A stretch of 64,000 bases of DNA from Lepus europaeus (GCF_033115175.1 NC_084831.1:47648002-47712001), one strand, 5' to 3'; counted from the first letter of the stretch, positions 33,615 to 45,479 are shown. The notes: generated by a model from the sequence alone, not told the origin. A program made the numbers and translations.

Positions 33615-33870
33615 CTTAGTCCAGCATTTATCCAGTGCCTGCTATGTGTCAGGCACCAAGCTAGACCCTGGGATAGAATGACTGACAAGATTCAAATCTC
33701 CGTTCTCAAGAAGATTGCAGGCTAATGGAAGCAAGGCAGTGTGGCAGGATGAAGCAGGCGTAGAGAGACAAGCCCATTGCTCTCGCAGTGCAGGGAAGGA
33801 AGATGAAACTTTATCTGGGACTACCAGGAGAGGCTTCTGAAAGGAGGCGGCAGTTGGTGGGTGTTGTCGG
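33615..33870 (-). mobile_element. L2 LINE 3' remnant
   Basis: 'ttatccagtgcctgctatgtgtcaggcaccaagctagaccctggg', then 'ccgttctcaagaagattgcaggctaatgg', is the reverse L2 terminus. Confidence 0.65.
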
Positions 33871-34179
33871 ACAAGGAGGAGTTTTCCAGGTTCAGTAGAG
33901 AGGACAAAGTTGGTCCAGGTGGAAGGGGGAAGCTGGGTGTCGTGAGAGCGTGGAGTCCAGGAGGAGAGTGGAGGCTGTAAACCCTGCACAGGAGACACGG
34001 CCTGACTGAGAAGGGCCTTGCAGGCCAGGTGGAGCTGCTGAGTGCTGATCCTGGGGTGGAAAGCCCTGGGGGTGGCAGAGCTTGTGAGTCTCCTGTCCGA
34101 GTTTCAGTTTTCGACAGGTGACTCTGAGCACAGTATACCCTCATTTCCTATCCTCCCTCTCTCCCATCTCTCTTCCTGC

Positions 34180-34345
34180 AGACCAGCACTTACCAAAGTG
34201 TGGCCCTAGGCCAATAGTATCACATCAACTCCCACTGCTTAGCCTTTGGAATCAGGAACAGAAGGTGGGGCCCACCTGTGTGCTTTACCAAGCCTTCCAA
34301 GTGACGTTAATGTGTGCTCAAGTTCGAGAACCGTGGCCCTGACAA
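34180..34345 (-). mobile_element. MER5A-like hAT remnant
   Basis: 'cttaccaaagtgtggccc', 'gaatcaggaacagaaggtggggcccacc' and 'aatgtgtgctcaagttcgagaaccgtgg' reproduce both inverted ends and the middle of a MER5A-type non-autonomous hAT transposon in reverse. Confidence 0.8.
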
Positions 34346-35119
34346 TGTGGCCTCCTAAGAAGGGAAAGGACAAACAGCAAAATGTTTCCTGTGGCTCCAG
34401 AGTTCTCCGAAACCACGCACACTCAGTACAAATGTCCCCATCACAGTGGGCCAGCTCTTTCCTCCAACAGACATTACAGTGCACCTGCTGGGCAGAGACA
34501 GGAGGTAGAATGACTCTCCCCCTTTCACTCTCTAACCGACCACACTGCTTTGTATGCAGCACATGCTATGTCTGTTTCAGGTTTGACCTCAGACACGTGT
34601 ATTTTGAGTCCCACCTCCACCATGCTTTGCCAAGAATGAAGACGGTAGGGCAAGGACTCTAGCAGAGAAACAAGGCGAGAGTGCCCAGCTCTGCCTTGGG
34701 GAGTCAGTCAGTAAAGGAGGGACCTGTCCAGGTATGTGTGGCTCCATCCACCCAGTCAGGGCTCCTGCAGAAGGGGCTCCCAGCTGTGCAGGGAAGGGCA
34801 CAGGTGAAGGCACTCTGGCAAACACCAGGGGCACATGTTTCACAGTACACACAGCACTCTGTGGGAGCCCCAGTGAAAAAGACACATGGCCCTCCCATCC
34901 CTTTCCCAGAAAGAGGGGCCCCAGTAAAGGGCATTTTGCTGGCTGCTTTTATCTAGCTTCAGAACCAAAGGAAAGGCTCTGAGCTAGTTGGAAAAGCAAA
35001 CTGTTTGCATTTGGGCCTTTACATTCAGGGAGCAGAAGATGGTCTAGATTCCAGCAGAGGCCACGGAGCCCACCTGGGCCTGGAGACAATGGTGGGAAGT
35101 ACAGGGGACCAGCACCTCC
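34346..35119. other. Unique non-coding sequence
   Basis: No gene is recognised. Frames of 76-138 codons overlap on both strands. Confidence 0.5.
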
Positions 35120-35290
35120 CCCAGCTCCCTGGCTTCCTTGCTGTGTGCCATTAGGGACCCGTGGGCTTCACTTCCAGTTCCTCATCTCTAATCCAAGGAT
35201 AAGAACACGTCACTCCAGAGGACAGGCGCCATGAAGCCCCATGAGATGGCACCTGCACTGGTGCTTGGGAAAATGCCATAAAAGGGACTC
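35120..35290 (+). mobile_element. MIR SINE remnant
   Basis: 'tgctgtgtgccattagggacccgtgggcttcacttccagttcctcatctctaatcc' is a MIR core. Confidence 0.5.
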
Positions 35291-35369
35291 TTGTGATCAT
35301 TACCTATGTAGAAAATTCAGCTGGAGATGCACGCTGAAAAAAATGCATCACAGCGTGATCCTGTGGGAA

Positions 35370-35560
35370 GAGCTCACTTGCATTTGAAGTCACACAGGAC
35401 TGGCTACAGAGCCCACCTTCACCTTCACCAGCGCATGGCCTCCGACAAGTTGCTCAACTTCCTTGCGCCTTAGCTTTCTCACCTGCAAAACGGGGGTTAA
35501 AGTCCCACCTCACCCTCATCAGATAGGGTTGCTGCTAGGACTAACTCTGATGCCTTCTGG
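35370..35560 (+). mobile_element. MIR SINE remnant
   Basis: 'cctccgacaagttgctcaacttccttgcgccttagctttctcacctgcaaaacggggg' is a clear MIR core. Part of a chance 205-codon frame (35463-36080) starts inside it. Confidence 0.75.
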
Positions 35561-36339
35561 AAACATCCCTGGCCCCATGAAAAGTCTTGGTACAGGTAAC
35601 CAGTGCAGCTCAAACATGCCCAGAGCTGCGCCATCCACCTGTCCAGACTGCGAGCACTCTGCTCTGCTCTGCACATCCCCTCCCCTGAGAGAAAGAGGCT
35701 GCCTCCTCCCCCCAACAGCCTGTGAAAAGCTATTCTTCATCCTCACAGCTCCAGCAGCCTCCCCTGGCTGCCTGGATCGAGTTACAGACCCATTTGTTTT
35801 CCCCTTACAAAGCGCTGAAGTCTGGGGCGACTCCCCCTTCCCCTGCAGCCCGGTGAGCTGGGCCAAGAGTTCAGCTCCAGAGAAGAACGGCCCCAGCACT
35901 TCTCATTACTGCACGCAGCAAACGACACAGCTGGCCCCGCGTCCCTTGCCTTGTGTGCGTCTTCATCCATTTCCAGGCCCCTGGAAGCAGCTCCCAGCCA
36001 CAACTGCTTTTCAGCAGAGTAAGTTTCCTGGAGGAGGCTGGCCCTTTCTTAAAGCCCTGCAGATCTGTAGGTGTTGCTGACCCACAAGGCAGAAGGGGCC
36101 AGGCACCAGAATTCACTGACTGCCTCCCATGCAGGGCTCTGTCTCCTTGAATGTCTTTCTTTCCAATCTCAGCATGAGCATCATTTTTCAGGGACCCCTG
36201 GGCTGAGCCCCCTCCCCTACCCTCAGGCTCAAAGAAGTCCCGCTACCCGCTCCCTTAGTGATCTGTTTCTTCCTGCAGTACTCACATCTGCAAGTAGTGT
36301 GTGATGCTTTTCTTTCCCGGTAAGCATCACTGAAGGACA
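35561..36339. other. Unique non-coding sequence
   Basis: The 205-codon frame starting at 35463 lacks any recognisable domain, begins in a MIR, and overlaps frames on the other strand. No gene is called. Confidence 0.5.
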
Positions 36340-36440
36340 CATCAAGACAATCCCCTTCTCCAGTGTTTCTTTAACACCTACCACAGTGCCTGACCCAGAG
36401 AGGTGCTTAAGGGATTGCTATTAAATTAATGAGTCCATCA
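36340..36440 (+). mobile_element. L2 LINE 3' end
   Basis: 'taccacagtgcctgacccagagaggtgcttaagggattgctattaaattaatgag' follows the L2 tail. Confidence 0.5.
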
Positions 36441-36449
36441 ATCAGTCAA

Positions 36450-36600
36450 TCAACCTCATGGCAATGCTGTGAAGTAAACATCATTTTCCAGATTTTGCAA
36501 AAACGGCGAATAAGACACAGAGAAGTAAAACACTATGCTTAAGGTGAGTCAGCCACTGGTTGATTGAGCTAAGATTCAAAGACAGGTTTTTACCAGGCCT
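36450..36600 (-). mobile_element. MIR SINE remnant
   Basis: 'ggcaatgctgtgaagtaaacatcattttccagattttgc', 'gacacagagaagtaaaacac' and 'gattcaaagacagg' are reverse MIR. Confidence 0.65.
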
Positions 36601-37557
36601 CGCTGCTGCATTTGATTTATAGGATGATCAGCTGGAAATGTTAACAAAGGCAGTTTTTTTGCAAATAGAGAAGCTGAAACTGTTTGCCCATAATTCCTTT
36701 CCCGCCCCCAACACAGCGTGATTTGTCCCAAGCAAGAGGATTTCTGAGCGCTTTGTGCTACCCACGCAAGGCGGAGGGAAGGAGACAGGGGCTGCCCTTG
36801 TCCCTCGGCTGCCAGGGACTGGGTCCTCCGTGGAGCCCCTCCCAGCTCGCTCCCAGCTCAGCCCCACCAGGGCAGGACTTGGATAAAAAGTCTTGGCAGA
36901 ACAAAGACCACATTTTCTCCCATGAAGCTGAGAGACTGGGACTGGACAAACAATGGCCTTGCTGGGGATCAAAGGAGCTGGGCCCAGGCTAGGGACAAAA
37001 GCTGAGTCGCAGCTTGATAAGAATGACAACCTGCTCTCTGGCTCCTTTCACAGAAGGGCCTCCAGCAGTGACCCCCTGAGGACCACCCCACCTTCCCAGC
37101 CTCACCTCCAGCCCCCGCCCTCTCCTCAACCCCCCAGCAGAGCCTGATGGCTCCTCCTCCAAGGAGCCTTGTCCTTTCACATTCTAGGCCTTGGCTCTAG
37201 GGCTTCCTCCTACCCAGACTCTTTTTGCTCGAAAGTTGCCCCAGGACTCTTTGAGGCCTGGCTGGATTCTTGCACAGAACTGGGCTCCTGCCTCTGGTTA
37301 CAGCGCTGGTTACACAGAACTGCTACTCCCACTCCCAATGTCTGCCTCTTCCACCAGACTGTGAGCACGTGGAGGCCAAGACAACCTCCCAAGGATGTTG
37401 TAAATGCCTCACCCAGCCCAAGGGAAGACTAATGGGGAAAGGCAGAAGTATCAGTGAATGGGGTAGAGCGTGCTCCCCTGAACCTGAAAACGCACTTGAA
37501 AACCACAGCCTTTGGGTGACGCATGGCCTCCTTGGCCTCTCTATGTCCTTCATTTAA
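36601..37557. other. Unique non-coding sequence
   Basis: G/C-rich with many chance frames. No gene, RNA or repeat is recognised. Confidence 0.5.
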
Positions 37558-37690
37558 TCATATCCAGCTAACACTTGTTAAGTGCCTACTATATTCAGGG
37601 CACCGCTAAGTGCCAAGAACACAATGACGAGGCAAACAGAGTTCCTGCGTTCATGGAGTTAGAGTCCAGCGCCTGGGGAAGCAGAGGCAC
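37558..37690 (-). mobile_element. L2 LINE 3' remnant
   Basis: 'aacacttgttaagtgcctactatattcagggcaccgctaag' and 'gagttcctgcgttcatggagttagagtcc' are reverse L2. Confidence 0.65.
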
Positions 37691-37714
37691 ACATTAGTAA
37701 CTACAGAATTAAAA

Positions 37715-38027
37715 ATTACAAGGTGGACATTTGACTTAGCAGTTAAGAAGGAGGCTAAGATGCCTTCATCCCATATAAGAGTGCTTGGGCTCCAGTCACA
37801 GGTGCAGTTCCCAATTCCAGCTTCCTGCCGGTGCAGACTCTGGGAGGCAACAGGTGGCGGCTCAAGTGGTTGGGTCCCTGCCACCCACGTGGGAGACCTG
37901 GATTGAGTTTCTGGCTCCTGGCTTTGGCCTGGCCCACACCCAGCCATTATGGGCACTTGAGGAGCGAATCAGTGGATCTGCGCTGCCTGTGTGCCTCTGT
38001 CTCTCTCTCTGTCTCTTAAGCAAATAT
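37715..38027 (+). mobile_element. CSINE (old type C), first of a tandem pair
   Basis: 'gtggacatttgacttagcagttaagaaggaggctaagatgcc' is the head of an old C-repeat. 'ttcctgccggtgcagactctggg', 'gagcgaatcagtggat' and a CT tract complete it. It passes directly into a second copy. Confidence 0.85.
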
Positions 38028-38305
38028 TGTGGGATATTAAGATGCCCACGTCCCGTATCAGAGTACCTGGATTCAATTCCTGGCTCTGCCTCCTGGGTCC
38101 AGCTTCTTGCCAACGCAGACCCCTGGGAGGCAACAGTGATGGCTGAACTGCCTGAGACCCTGACTCGCATGTGGGAGAATGTGGCTCCTGGTTCCTTGTT
38201 CCTGGCTCCAGGCATGACCCAGCCCTGGATGTTGTAGGCATTTGGGAAGTGAGCCCGCAGATGAGAGCTTGTTCTCTCTCTCTCCTAAATATTAATAATA
38301 AAATA
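38028..38305 (+). mobile_element. CSINE (old type C), second of a tandem pair
   Basis: Starting at 'tgtgggatattaagatgcccacgtcccgtatcagagtacctgg', it repeats the body order ('ttgccaacgcagacccctgggaggcaacag', 'gaagtgagcccgcagatgag', CT tract) and ends in aataataaaat. The two copies form a head-to-tail dimer. Confidence 0.85.
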
Positions 38306-38364
38306 TGATAAGTGCTGTGAAGGGACAGCACAGGGCAGGGCGATACAAGAGCAAATTAATTTAT

Positions 38365-38530
38365 GTACCAGTTTTTGTTGAGAGTCTATATCATGTGCCA
38401 GACAGAATTCTGCACCGTGGGAGGGAGGAATCCCTCATGGAGCTAAGCTATCCTATGATAGTGGAAATGGGTCCAGGCTGGGAAGGCTTCCCAGAAGAAG
38501 TGATAACTGAGCCAAGATCTAAGGAGTGAG
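38365..38530 (-). mobile_element. L2-like remnant
   Basis: 'gttgagagtctatatcatgtgccagacag' and 'gaaggcttcccagaagaagtgataactgagccaagatct' match the reverse L2 3' region. Confidence 0.55.
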
Positions 38531-39004
38531 TCACTATTATGGAGGCAAAAAGCAGAGGGTGAGAAGACCAAAGGCATGTTATGATTAACAGTTTGCCTAT
38601 AGGAAAATAAAGTAGCTCCCTAAAATGCCCACAAAGAACTTGACAGTAGAGTTAGCAGAGCAACCCAGAATGTGTAAAGCTCAGAGGCAAAGGCTCAGAG
38701 AGACTGTTTTTACGTCCAGCAGCTGGAGACTAAGAGAGCCTTGGCTCCGTGTCACTGCCCCTCACCCGCCCTGCATAGATGGATTGGAAGACCCTTTTCT
38801 AGCTGAAGATAGGCCCCCTGAGGTTAAGGGGCAAAGCATCCCCCAAGAAATGCCCACTGGGAGACCAGGCTCAGCCTGGAATTTCCAACTTAGGGGCTGC
38901 TACTTATCACAGTATCCTAAGGATAATGTATTCATGCAACAACCATTTACAGTTTGCAATGCAGTTTCACATAAATGGTCCCATGTTTTTCCTAAGAGCA
39001 AGGG
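38531..39004. other. Unique non-coding sequence
   Basis: No gene is supported. A MIR/L3-like 'caatgcagtttcacataaatgg' lies near 38955. Confidence 0.45.
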
Positions 39005-39140
39005 TTAAGTCCCAGGTGTTGGAGTCAATTAGACTGGGTTCTCAGCAAGTCTTCTTACGACCTGTGACCTTGGCCAAGTTACTTCACCACTTGCCATGGA
39101 AGGCCAGTGCTCTCTCCTGGCAGGGTTGTGATTAGGAATG
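39005..39140 (+). mobile_element. MIR SINE remnant
   Basis: 'gtcaattagactgggttctcag' then 'cgacctgtgaccttggccaagttacttcacc' is a MIR core. Confidence 0.7.
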
Positions 39141-39500
39141 TTACTTTCAGCTGCTAGGACTGCCAGAGCGAAGGCCCATAGACCAGGGGAGCCGAGCAAC
39201 AGACGTTTGTTTGCTCACAGCCCTAGAGGATGCAAGTCCAAGATTAAGGCGTGAGCTTGTGAATGGCCTTGGCTTGTGAACGGCCATCTCCTCCCTGAGT
39301 CTCCACCTGCTCTTCCCTCTGTGTTCTCTTAGGAGGACACCAGTCATATTGGATTAGGAGCCATGCTTATGACTTCATTTTAATTGTATGGCCTCATTAA
39401 GGGCCCTGTCCTCAAACACAGTTACATTCAGTGGTGCTGAGAATGAGGACTTGAACATATAAAATTGGGAACACAGTACAGCTCACAGCAGATAGAATCA
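39141..39500 (-). mobile_element. MLT1-type MaLR LTR remnant
   Basis: In reverse: 'tttcagctgctaggactgcc', 'ttgctcacagccctagaggatgcaagtccaagattaagg', 'taggaggacaccagtcatattggattaggagcc', 'cctcattaagggccctgtcctcaaacacagttacattc' and 'gaatgaggacttgaacatataaaattggg'. This is the order of MLT1-type LTRs. Solo and non-coding. Confidence 0.8.
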
Positions 39501-39975
39501 GCTTCTATATTTCTGCACGGTGTCTGGCACACAGCCGGCATGGAATAGACAGTAAGGATCACTGGCATGAGAATCGCAGGGCAGGGCTATGGAACAGGTG
39601 ACGGCCAGTGCTCCAGCATGGGCCATAACTGACACTCAGGGGCTGGGGAGGCGCCCTGGTTTCTAGTCCTGCCTTGCTGCCTGATGACCCTGGCAAGATT
39701 CTGGTGCCTTCTCCCACGAGCAACCCAAGGGATGCACCCCAGAAGATCTCCATTCCCCCGCCTCCCAGGCTGATCCAGAGTAAGTCCGCAGCACTTGCCA
39801 CTCCAAGGCCAGGCCAGGAAGGAGACGAAGGTCCTGCCAATTTCGGAGCCATTTGCTCGCAGAGGACTCGGCTTCCTGTTGCTGCTGCTTCTGAACGTTT
39901 CTGTGGAAGCAACTCTGACTTTGCCTTTCCCCCAGTGCCCTCCCCAGAAAGTGAGAGGCAGCCTTTCCCTTAGAG

Positions 39976-40040
39976 GCAATCAGCTGCTTATCAACCACTG
40001 AAGACGTAACTTCCAGAGCCATCCTGATAAGGCCCCTTGC
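39976..40040. promoter_or_regulatory. Candidate enhancer-like motif block (E-box, GATA, RUNX-like, CRE-like, ETS)
   Basis: Within 52 bp: CAGCTG (39981), CTTATC (GATA reverse, 39987), AACCACT (RUNX-like, 39993), GACGTAA (CRE half-like, 40003), ACTTCC (ETS, 40009) and CTGATAAGG (GATA, 40024). The stretch is outside recognisable repeats. Activity is inferred only. Confidence 0.3.
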
Positions 40041-41444
40041 CCCCAAATCACTGGCTGGGATCTTTGGCCTGAGCCTTTCATCTGGCCACCTGTCCTGCCC
40101 TGGCATGCCTGGGGACAGCTAATGCTCCAGGAGCAGGTGGCAAGGCCGGGCTGTCGCCTTTGAAGTAGCCTTCTCATCATGCTGCTTGTTTGTGAGATGT
40201 TAAAGACATTGCTGGTTTCAGGATTTTTTTAAAGACTATATCAGCACATCCTATTTGCAGCGTAGGCCCAGGCAGTCCCTAAAGACCGGCTTTAGTCTAT
40301 TGTATTTGCTTCCTCTTTGAACGCAGTCAAATCAAGATAGCAAAGCCAAAAGAGATGAGCGAGCAGAGGAGAGATGCTGAAATGGCACTTCGGCACGGCA
40401 CAGAAAACAAAACAAATTGGTTTTAAAAAGGTGCTAATTTCTCTGTAGGCCAGCAGGGCCTCTGTGGGGTGAATTCTTTCTGTTCCATTCTGAGCCCCAT
40501 GTTCTACAATGCATTTTCAAAATGACCCACACTCATTGGAGACAAGTTGGAAAACAGAAAACCGCAGAGAAGCATACTGTCACATGCCTCTGTACATATA
40601 CATACAACACACACAAACTCATAAGCCCACTGTCCTAAAAGAGTCCTTGTAAGTGTTGGGATGTTTTGCTCCAATTTTACTTCTTAGGAAGTGGAAATCA
40701 GACTGGAGATAAGGTTTTATAGTTTCATTGCTCTATCAAACATTGTATCAAAGGCTCTTCTTTTTCAAAAATAAAATTCATGCCTGGATAATATCTTATT
40801 AAGTTGATGTGCCACTGTTAATGTAGCCTTTCTCCTGTTGAGAACTTCAGATTGGTTCTGGTTGGGTTTTTTTGTTTGTTTGTTTGTTTGTTTTATTGTG
40901 GATAGATTTCTTTTTCTGGTTAGGTTGCTTCAAATAATGCTACCGCAGACATCCAGGTACTTTATCCATCTTTTTCTAAGGAAATCTCACAACCTTAGTA
41001 TCACATGCCATACGCCTGAAATAACCCTGAGAATGAAGCAGCAGTCCTTTGGAACAGGTGAGGATCACAGAAATCCAGGGCTGAAACGCAGCTGACAAGT
41101 CCGGAGCTGAAAGCAGTCCCACTTCTTCAGATCTCAAGCCCCATGTTCTTCCTACAGCTCTCTGCTGTAAGTGCCAAGGTCAAGCAGGGGAGCAGGAGCC
41201 CTGCAGCCTCCAGGCCCCACCATGAGGAGCAGGAGGAACCGGAAATTCTGCACGTGGAGGAGAGCAGACAGAAGGCAAAGATGCCTTCCGGTCTCTGCTA
41301 AGCCAACAAACTAGTAATAGAAAAAGCAAGCAGGCTTGTCCTATGCAGCCACGGACAGAAGAACTCAGACACAGACATCAGTATGGGAATTAAGGGTGAT
41401 TCCCATTCAACATAAGGAAAACGTGTGATGCCTCAAACAAGTAC
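40041..41444. other. Unique, largely repeat-free sequence
   Basis: No gene is seen. A (TTTG)n run lies at 40867-40894, and the surrounding 40500-41000 resembles a decayed LINE but is not assignable. Confidence 0.45.
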
Positions 41445-41640
41445 AAGGCGTTGATGTAAGACAGACTCGAGTTTGAATCCCTGATCCATTACTGACTGGA
41501 TGTGTAACCTTGTGCTCTATAAAGCCCATTGTCTGTACATTTGTGCCATGTATGATTGATTGGAAGATCAGAGGCAATGTGTATGTAGCACATGGGTTGG
41601 TCCATAGAGGGGGCTTGGAAAATGGCCATCATTCTTTCTA
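41445..41640 (+). mobile_element. MIR SINE remnant
   Basis: 'agacagactcgagtttgaatccctgatccattactgactggatgtgtaaccttg' is a full MIR head and core. Confidence 0.75.
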
Positions 41641-41819
41641 ACACTGAATCAATGGCTGCTGAACCCTAGAATGGGCTGTGCTGGGCGTTCAACAGAGTCG
41701 GAAGATTCTTCTGTCTAATACATGCTGGAGGCAGACAGAAGTCGAACCTGATCTCCGTAAGTCACGCCATAAGAAATATGGGAGACAGGTTAGAGGTCCT
41801 GGGAAAAACACTTTGTTCT

Positions 41820-41975
41820 ATTGTTTAATAGCCGAGGCATAGGGAGAAGGTAGTTAGACTTTCCAGGCCTCAGTCACTCACTTTGTAAAATGGGTATCAG
41901 AACAATGCTCTCCTTGCTGGGCTATTGGCAGGAAGAGGAAAGATGTGTAAGCACTCAGCTACACAACTGAGCACC
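41820..41975 (+). mobile_element. MIR SINE fragment
   Basis: 'ccaggcctcagtcactcactttgtaaaatgggtatcagaac' followed by 'gtgtaagcactcagc' is the MIR 3' half. Confidence 0.6.
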
Positions 41976-42139
41976 GATGTCTGAATTTACCACCATCGCT
42001 CTGACTCACTGATGAGAAGAGCCCCCTGGGGTCACCTGGAGAAAATAAATTGTGCTTCCGATGGTCAAACTGCTGCCACCCAGCCTCCAGCATCCTCCAC
42101 AGTCATAGCTGTACGTCACAGCATTGCCTAAAAGGAGAG

Positions 42140-42470
42140 CCAGCCGGCGCTGCAGCTCACTAGGCTAATCCTCTGCCTGCGGTGCTGGCACACCGGTTCT
42201 AGTCCCAGTTGGGGCGCTGGATTCTATCCCGGTTGCCCCTCTTCCAAGCCAGCTCTCTGCTGTGGCCCAGGAAGGCAGTGGAGGATGGCCCAAGTGCTTG
42301 GGTCCTGCACCTGCTTGGGAGACCAGGAGGAAGCACCTGGCTCCTGGCTTCGGATCACCGCAGCATGCCAGCCGTAGCGGCCATTTGGGGGTGAACCAAC
42401 GGAAGGAAGACCTTTCTCTCTGTTTCTCTCTCTAACTCTGCCTGTCAAATAAATAAATAAATAAATAAAT
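42140..42470 (+). mobile_element. CSINE (type B), full length
   Basis: Head cagccggcgctgcagctcactaggctaatcctc, body 'cccggttgcccctcttcc', tail 'ctgcctgtcaaataaataaataaat'. Confidence 0.96.
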
Positions 42471-43149
42471 GGAGATCTAGCCATGGCCAGAGCGCGCCTG
42501 GGGTTGGGAGGGGCTCTGTCCATCTCCCGGAATGTCTGCAGCATTCACAGAGCAGGCGCTGCCTCAGGTCCAGACCTGGGTCAGGGGCTGTGAGGACTCT
42601 TCCCCAGCCCCCTCACCTCTGGGTGTGGGGCACTCCAGGGTTTTGGACAGCTGGCCCTTGGGGGTAGAAGGCACTGAGCTAGTCCTGGGCAGGAAGGATC
42701 TGCATGCAGTCATCTGTCTGATAGCAGCGGCCCCGCGTCTTTGCGTTTTTCTCTCCTCCCTGATCAGCCACACACTGCTTGCTGCCCTTCACGCACATGT
42801 CCGTTCCGGGAGGCCAGACATTCCCTGGCCCGCCTGCGCAGATTTCTATCCATCATTTAAGAATGGGCGGGGTTTGCAGTTAGGGGAAGGGGTGGCTTAT
42901 AGCAGCTGCACCCCATAAATTCTGATTAGGTCCTTGTAGCCCACATTACCTTTCCTCCACTGAAGGAGTCTTGGGATTCAGTCTCCAGGGAGCAGAATGA
43001 GGCAGTTGAAAGCTCTGCAGCCAGGTAACCCTGATCATAAATCACACTTCTGGCATTTAGTAAGTGATGGACAGCTGGCTGCTATGTGGATTAAATGAGA
43101 TAGTGTGTGTTAGGCCCTCAGTTCACTCCCCAGGACATGGAGAGCAGCG
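42471..43149. other. Unique non-coding sequence
   Basis: No gene is supported. The 128-codon frame at 42532-42918 overlaps frames on the other strand. A weak MIR-like segment lies at 43000-43110. Confidence 0.45.
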
Positions 43150-43300
43150 AGCAGCGAAACTTAACTATTTTACTAGCTGCGTGATCCGAGGCAGTTTGCT
43201 TTGCTTTCCTGAGCCTCAGTGTCCACATCTGAAAAGGGGGAACATTTACACACAGTGGTTGAGAAGGAAAGATGAGGTTTTCACACTCCGGGAAGTGAGT
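43150..43300 (+). mobile_element. MIR SINE remnant
   Basis: 'ctagctgcgtgatccgaggcagtttgctttgctttcctgagcctcagtgtccacatctgaaaaggg' is a clear MIR core. Confidence 0.8.
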
Positions 43301-44694
43301 TTCTTTGCTACTTCGCTTACTTAGCAAACTGTGCTTCCATGGCACATTGCTTGATGGTTGGAGGCTCCAAGCTTCAAGTTCCTTGTTTGTAGAATGCAAA
43401 TAGAAGTACCCATGCTTCAAGGGTGCTGGGAGGACTTGAGATAGCAACTGGATAGCGCGTCGCCCCAGGAGGAACAACCGTGACACTGCTTCTGCCAAGT
43501 GACTGGCAGCTTGGTTGCCCCTTTAGCTTCAATAGCAGCAACTGAAAGCTGGTATTGGAAGCCACTGCCCTCTTCAAAGGGAGGAGCAAGATGGTCACCA
43601 GCCAACAGGCAGCCCGCAGGCATGGAAGGATGCGCTGCAGATGCAGCTGATGAGCCACAGCAATTAAATCAGAGCCAGGCTCAAATAACACAGGCAGCCG
43701 CTAGGAGCTTCTGTGGGGGAGATGAACACACTCCCAGGCGCTCCCTGCACTGGCTCTGGAGTGGCATTTGCCTCTAGAACTCAATTCAGGGAACAGCCGA
43801 AATACAACGACTCTCACTCAGCCTCTAGCTTCCCTCCCCTCGTCAGCCACCGTGTTCCCCCCGACCCCGTCATTCATCACCAGAAAGCTGCCATGCCACA
43901 TGACTCCCTTTTCAAAGAGCACAAGGGGCCCCCTAATGGGTCCCCAGTAAAGTTCAAATCCCAAACATAAAATTAAGTTCTTCTGGAATTTTCCACAATT
44001 TGTTCTGAAGAGAGCCGGTGGTCCCATGAGAGCCAGGGGCTCCAGAGTAGGAGTCACACACACCTGCCTGAAGCCCCGCCCGTGTGCCGACGCTGTGTGG
44101 AGCAAGTTTCCTGGAAGCAACCACGAGGATGCCTCAGTCACTGCAAGGCAGGACATGGCCCCAGGCACAGGTGCACCAGGATGGTTCCTGTTGAGTGTCA
44201 GTTTGGATGACGGGTGGTCTGCTTATTCCTAGTAATCTGGAAACGCATTGTTTCAGGGGTGTCCAGGAGGGTGAGTGGACAAGGCAGGAAAGCCTCAGCC
44301 TCCATGAAGCTCATTTCCTTGTGAGAAAAATGGGGATCCCAAGTAAACCTTCCAGTAGGGAGTATGAGATAAGAACAACGCCCAGCATTGGGAGGTGCCA
44401 GGTTTGCCAGCATCAACATGACCCAGGTGTTGGTTCCATTTTGATCTCATCATCATTTCTTCTAGATCTACAGCTAAACTACAGAAGCCAGCATGGATGC
44501 CTGGAACTAGTACAGATTCAATAAAAATTTGTGAATATTCTTTTGAACCCAGACTCACTACGAGGTTCCCATCATAAAGTAAGGAACAGGCACCCTCTCC
44601 CTTGCATGACTGGTGCAAGCCTCCCCCTTATACATTCTCCAAGCGCCTGCACTAACTTAGGGCTCTTATTCCTACTGGGGACAGGAAGGCCATG
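43301..44694. other. Unique non-coding sequence
   Basis: MIR-like scraps occur near 43370-43450. Nothing else is recognised. Confidence 0.45.
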
Positions 44695-44785
44695 GAATTC
44701 ACCAGGGTAAGAACTATGCCTAATTTGTTCTTTACTGTATCCCCAGGGTAGCTGATTTATATTTATAGAATGAATAGGAGAATTA
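44695..44785 (+). mobile_element. L2 LINE 3' end
   Basis: 'aactatgcctaatttgttctttactgtatccccagggtagctg' resembles the L2 terminus. Confidence 0.45.
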
Positions 44786-44934
44786 ATGGGGCCGTTTGCA
44801 CCTGGCAGGGGTATTATGCAGTGTGAACGGCAGTAGGAAGCAGAGTGCCCGTTGATGAGACTCAAAACAAGCAGCCAGGGATTGTTAAGTCTGAAGAGTC
44901 AGATAAGGAGACTAAGGTGACGTTAGTGACAAGC

Positions 44935-45075
44935 TCCAACAAAGCAAAGCTCTGACTCCGTAAGGACCTGAGTACAAGTTCCACCTCTACCACAACTTGA
45001 GCCGCCATCTCCTTCTCAGGTCATGTCCTCCTCACCTGAGACGTATAGAGGTGACATCAGAGGAGTTCACAGCAC
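44935..45075 (+). mobile_element. MIR SINE fragment
   Basis: 'gacctgagtacaagttccacctctaccac' then 'ccatctccttctcaggtc' is a diverged MIR. Confidence 0.5.
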
Positions 45076-45259
45076 AACACCAAGTCCAATGTCTACATTC
45101 TTCCATTGGCTGATGATTCTTGGTCCAAAATTTTAAGACATTTCAAAACAGCTGAAATGTCCTTCTAAATGCGAGAATACTGGAGGTAGATGTTGAGTAG
45201 ATAATATTTGTTGGCCAACGCCTACCTCAGAATGGTGCAAAGACTTCAGGAGTCTCAGA

Positions 45260-45307
<48 letters not shown>
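45260..45307. repeat. (TC)n(AC)n compound microsatellite
   Basis: About 13 TC units followed by about 10 AC units. Confidence 0.97.
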
Positions 45308-45479
45308 TTCAGAGCAACCTAGCCTTGCTACCCCTCATGACGCCTCCTCATCCCCCCAAAAAAATCAGACAAAGGATTGTGTGGGGGGCGGGGAGATTGC
45401 CATTCCCGATCCTATCCACTCCTTCCTCTCCTGGATTTTCTTTGTTCAAAGCCTAGTTCAACTGAATACTCTACATCAG

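Noticed and set aside
35463..36080. 205-codon open frame
   Set aside because: It starts within a MIR core, shows no recognisable domain and overlaps three frames on the other strand. Chance is likely in G/C-rich DNA.
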